Origin: Nitrososphaeraceae archaeon
GTDB taxonomy: Archaea; Thermoproteota; Nitrososphaeria; Nitrososphaerales; Nitrososphaeraceae
NCBI GenBank assembly: GCA_021155845.1
Contig: JAJNBK010000270.1
Coordinates: 1-5,297 of the forward strand
DNA length: 5,297 nt
Direction of reading: 5' to 3'
Of this stretch, positions 4,665 to 5,297 are shown piece by piece. A program made the position numbers and the translations under genes. The first letter of the stretch is position 1. Each line of letters begins with the position of its first letter. Below the pieces are notes generated by a model that had not been told where the DNA came from, ran no database searches, and worked only from the letters and a program-made list of their open reading frames with translations.

Positions 4665-5297
4665 TCATCTATCCGATTTAAGATTCTTCTTCATTATGCA
4701 AATAATTGCAATGTCATTTACATTAGTACCTGTGGGTCCACTAATTAAGGACGAATTTATTTTTTTTAAAGCAGTAAAGCTATCGTGGTTTGTTAGATAT
4801 TTTTTTAGATTAATATTCATTTTTTGAATTAAATATAGAGTTTTAGGAGTCAGGAGACCGCCTGCTGCCATTGAATTACCATCTATTCCATCGGTTCCCA
4901 TAGAGACTATGGTAATATCATCTCTATCCTCAAACCGGCACTTCATTGCTGCTGATAAAATTGCTTCTTGATTTCTTCCTCCTTTACCGTTCTCTCTTCT
5001 CTTATTTAATTGGATATTATTTTTTCTTAGGGATTCAACGGCTTTGTTGCATGCCATTGTATTATTACCTATTAAAAAATTATACACATTATTGAAGAGA
5101 GAGTTTCCGGGCTTTGGAGTATCGTCAATTGACCCTTCTACACCCTTCTTTACTATGGTAAATATCGATGATTTTTCTAAAGTATTATTGTCAAATATAT
5201 GATATTTCTGTAGTATGAATGCCGCGTCCTTAAAGGTGGAATTGTCAGGTACTGTCGGGCCCGAGGCAATTGTCGCTATATTGTCTCCTATGACATC
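4665..5297 (-). CDS. Glycerate 2-kinase (MOFRL family), C-terminal part only; internal block apparently missing
   Basis: Glycerate 2-kinase phosphorylates D-glycerate to 2-phosphoglycerate with ATP. The frame is open through the right edge: 210 codons are visible, and since the family is usually about 420-450 residues the N-terminal half lies outside. Numbering visible residues from the edge: DVIGDNIATIASGPTVPD (1-18) matches the conserved GD..IASGPT segment; TPKPGN (60-65); LIGNNTMAC (75-83); GKGGRNQE (104-111); GTDGIDG (134-140); DSFT (172-175); GPTGTNVND (187-195). Between SLRKNN (89-94) and NGKGGRNQE the family normally has about 50 residues, including a GGETTV motif; here there are eight or nine (IQLNKRRE), so about 45 residues are missing in frame and activity is doubtful. 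GTG 5087 is internal, not a start, because conserved sequence continues upstream of it. The gene converges on thrC across a long spacer. Confidence 0.85.
   Translation of the reverse strand, partial: DVIGDNIATIASGPTVPDNSTFKDAAFILQKYHIFDNNTLEKSSIFTIVKKGVEGSIDDTPKPGNSLFNNVYNFLIGNNTMACNKAVESLRKNNIQLNKRRENGKGGRNQEAILSAAMKCRFEDRDDITIVSMGTDGIDGNSMAAGGLLTPKTLYLIQKMNINLKKYLTNHDSFTALKKINSSLISGPTGTNVNDIAIICIMKKNLKSDR

Noticed and set aside
5085..5087. GTG 5087 as the start of a 140-residue protein
   Set aside because: Conserved glycerate kinase sequence (IASGPTVPD, TPKPGN) continues in the same frame to the window edge.
1..5297. CRISPR array or insertion sequence
   Set aside because: No regularly spaced repeats of CRISPR length, transposase, or paired terminal repeats with target duplications were seen.

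Overview
The window most likely comes from an AT-rich ammonia-oxidising archaeon (Nitrososphaeria/Thaumarchaeota; by feel closest to Nitrososphaera/Nitrosocosmicus-type genomes, but the genus is a guess). The strongest marker is a CdvB/ESCRT-III cell-division protein with the typical thaumarchaeal opening (MSFGNKW). It is supported by archaeal TATA boxes about 25-30 bases before start codons, mostly without Shine-Dalgarno sites, and by an archaeal asparagine-synthetase-like protein that lacks a glutaminase domain and ends in a zinc ribbon.

Layout, left to right: a small unrecognised protein (+, 22-354, frame open to the left edge) converges on cdvB (-, 373-1020). Upstream of cdvB on the same strand lies the asparagine-synthetase-like gene (-, 1146-2066) with a leaderless-type promoter. 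A 463-base non-coding stretch (2067-2529) holds divergent promoters and several inverted repeats. Then come an 88-residue unrecognised protein (+, 2530-2796) and a threonine synthase (+, 2993-4228). A 436-base AT-rich convergent spacer (4229-4664) with short repeats and stem-loops separates this from the C-terminal part of a glycerate 2-kinase (-, 4665-5297), whose reading frame runs off the right edge.

The most striking point is a pattern. Each of the three recognisable metabolic enzymes keeps an open frame but appears, against remembered family sequences, to lack an internal block: about 14 residues in the asparagine-synthetase-like protein just before its GDGGDE motif, roughly 30-40 near the C-terminus of threonine synthase, and about 45 before GKGGRNQE in glycerate kinase. 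CdvB looks full length. The asparagine-synthetase-like junction lies in the loop of a perfect 8-bp inverted repeat. This could mean decaying paralogs, unusual variants, or a systematic sequence or assembly problem; it cannot be settled from the sequence alone.

The genes do not form an obvious pathway. Threonine synthase and the asparagine-synthetase-like protein both relate to aspartate-family amino acids, and glycerate kinase to central carbon metabolism, but they sit in separate transcription units.
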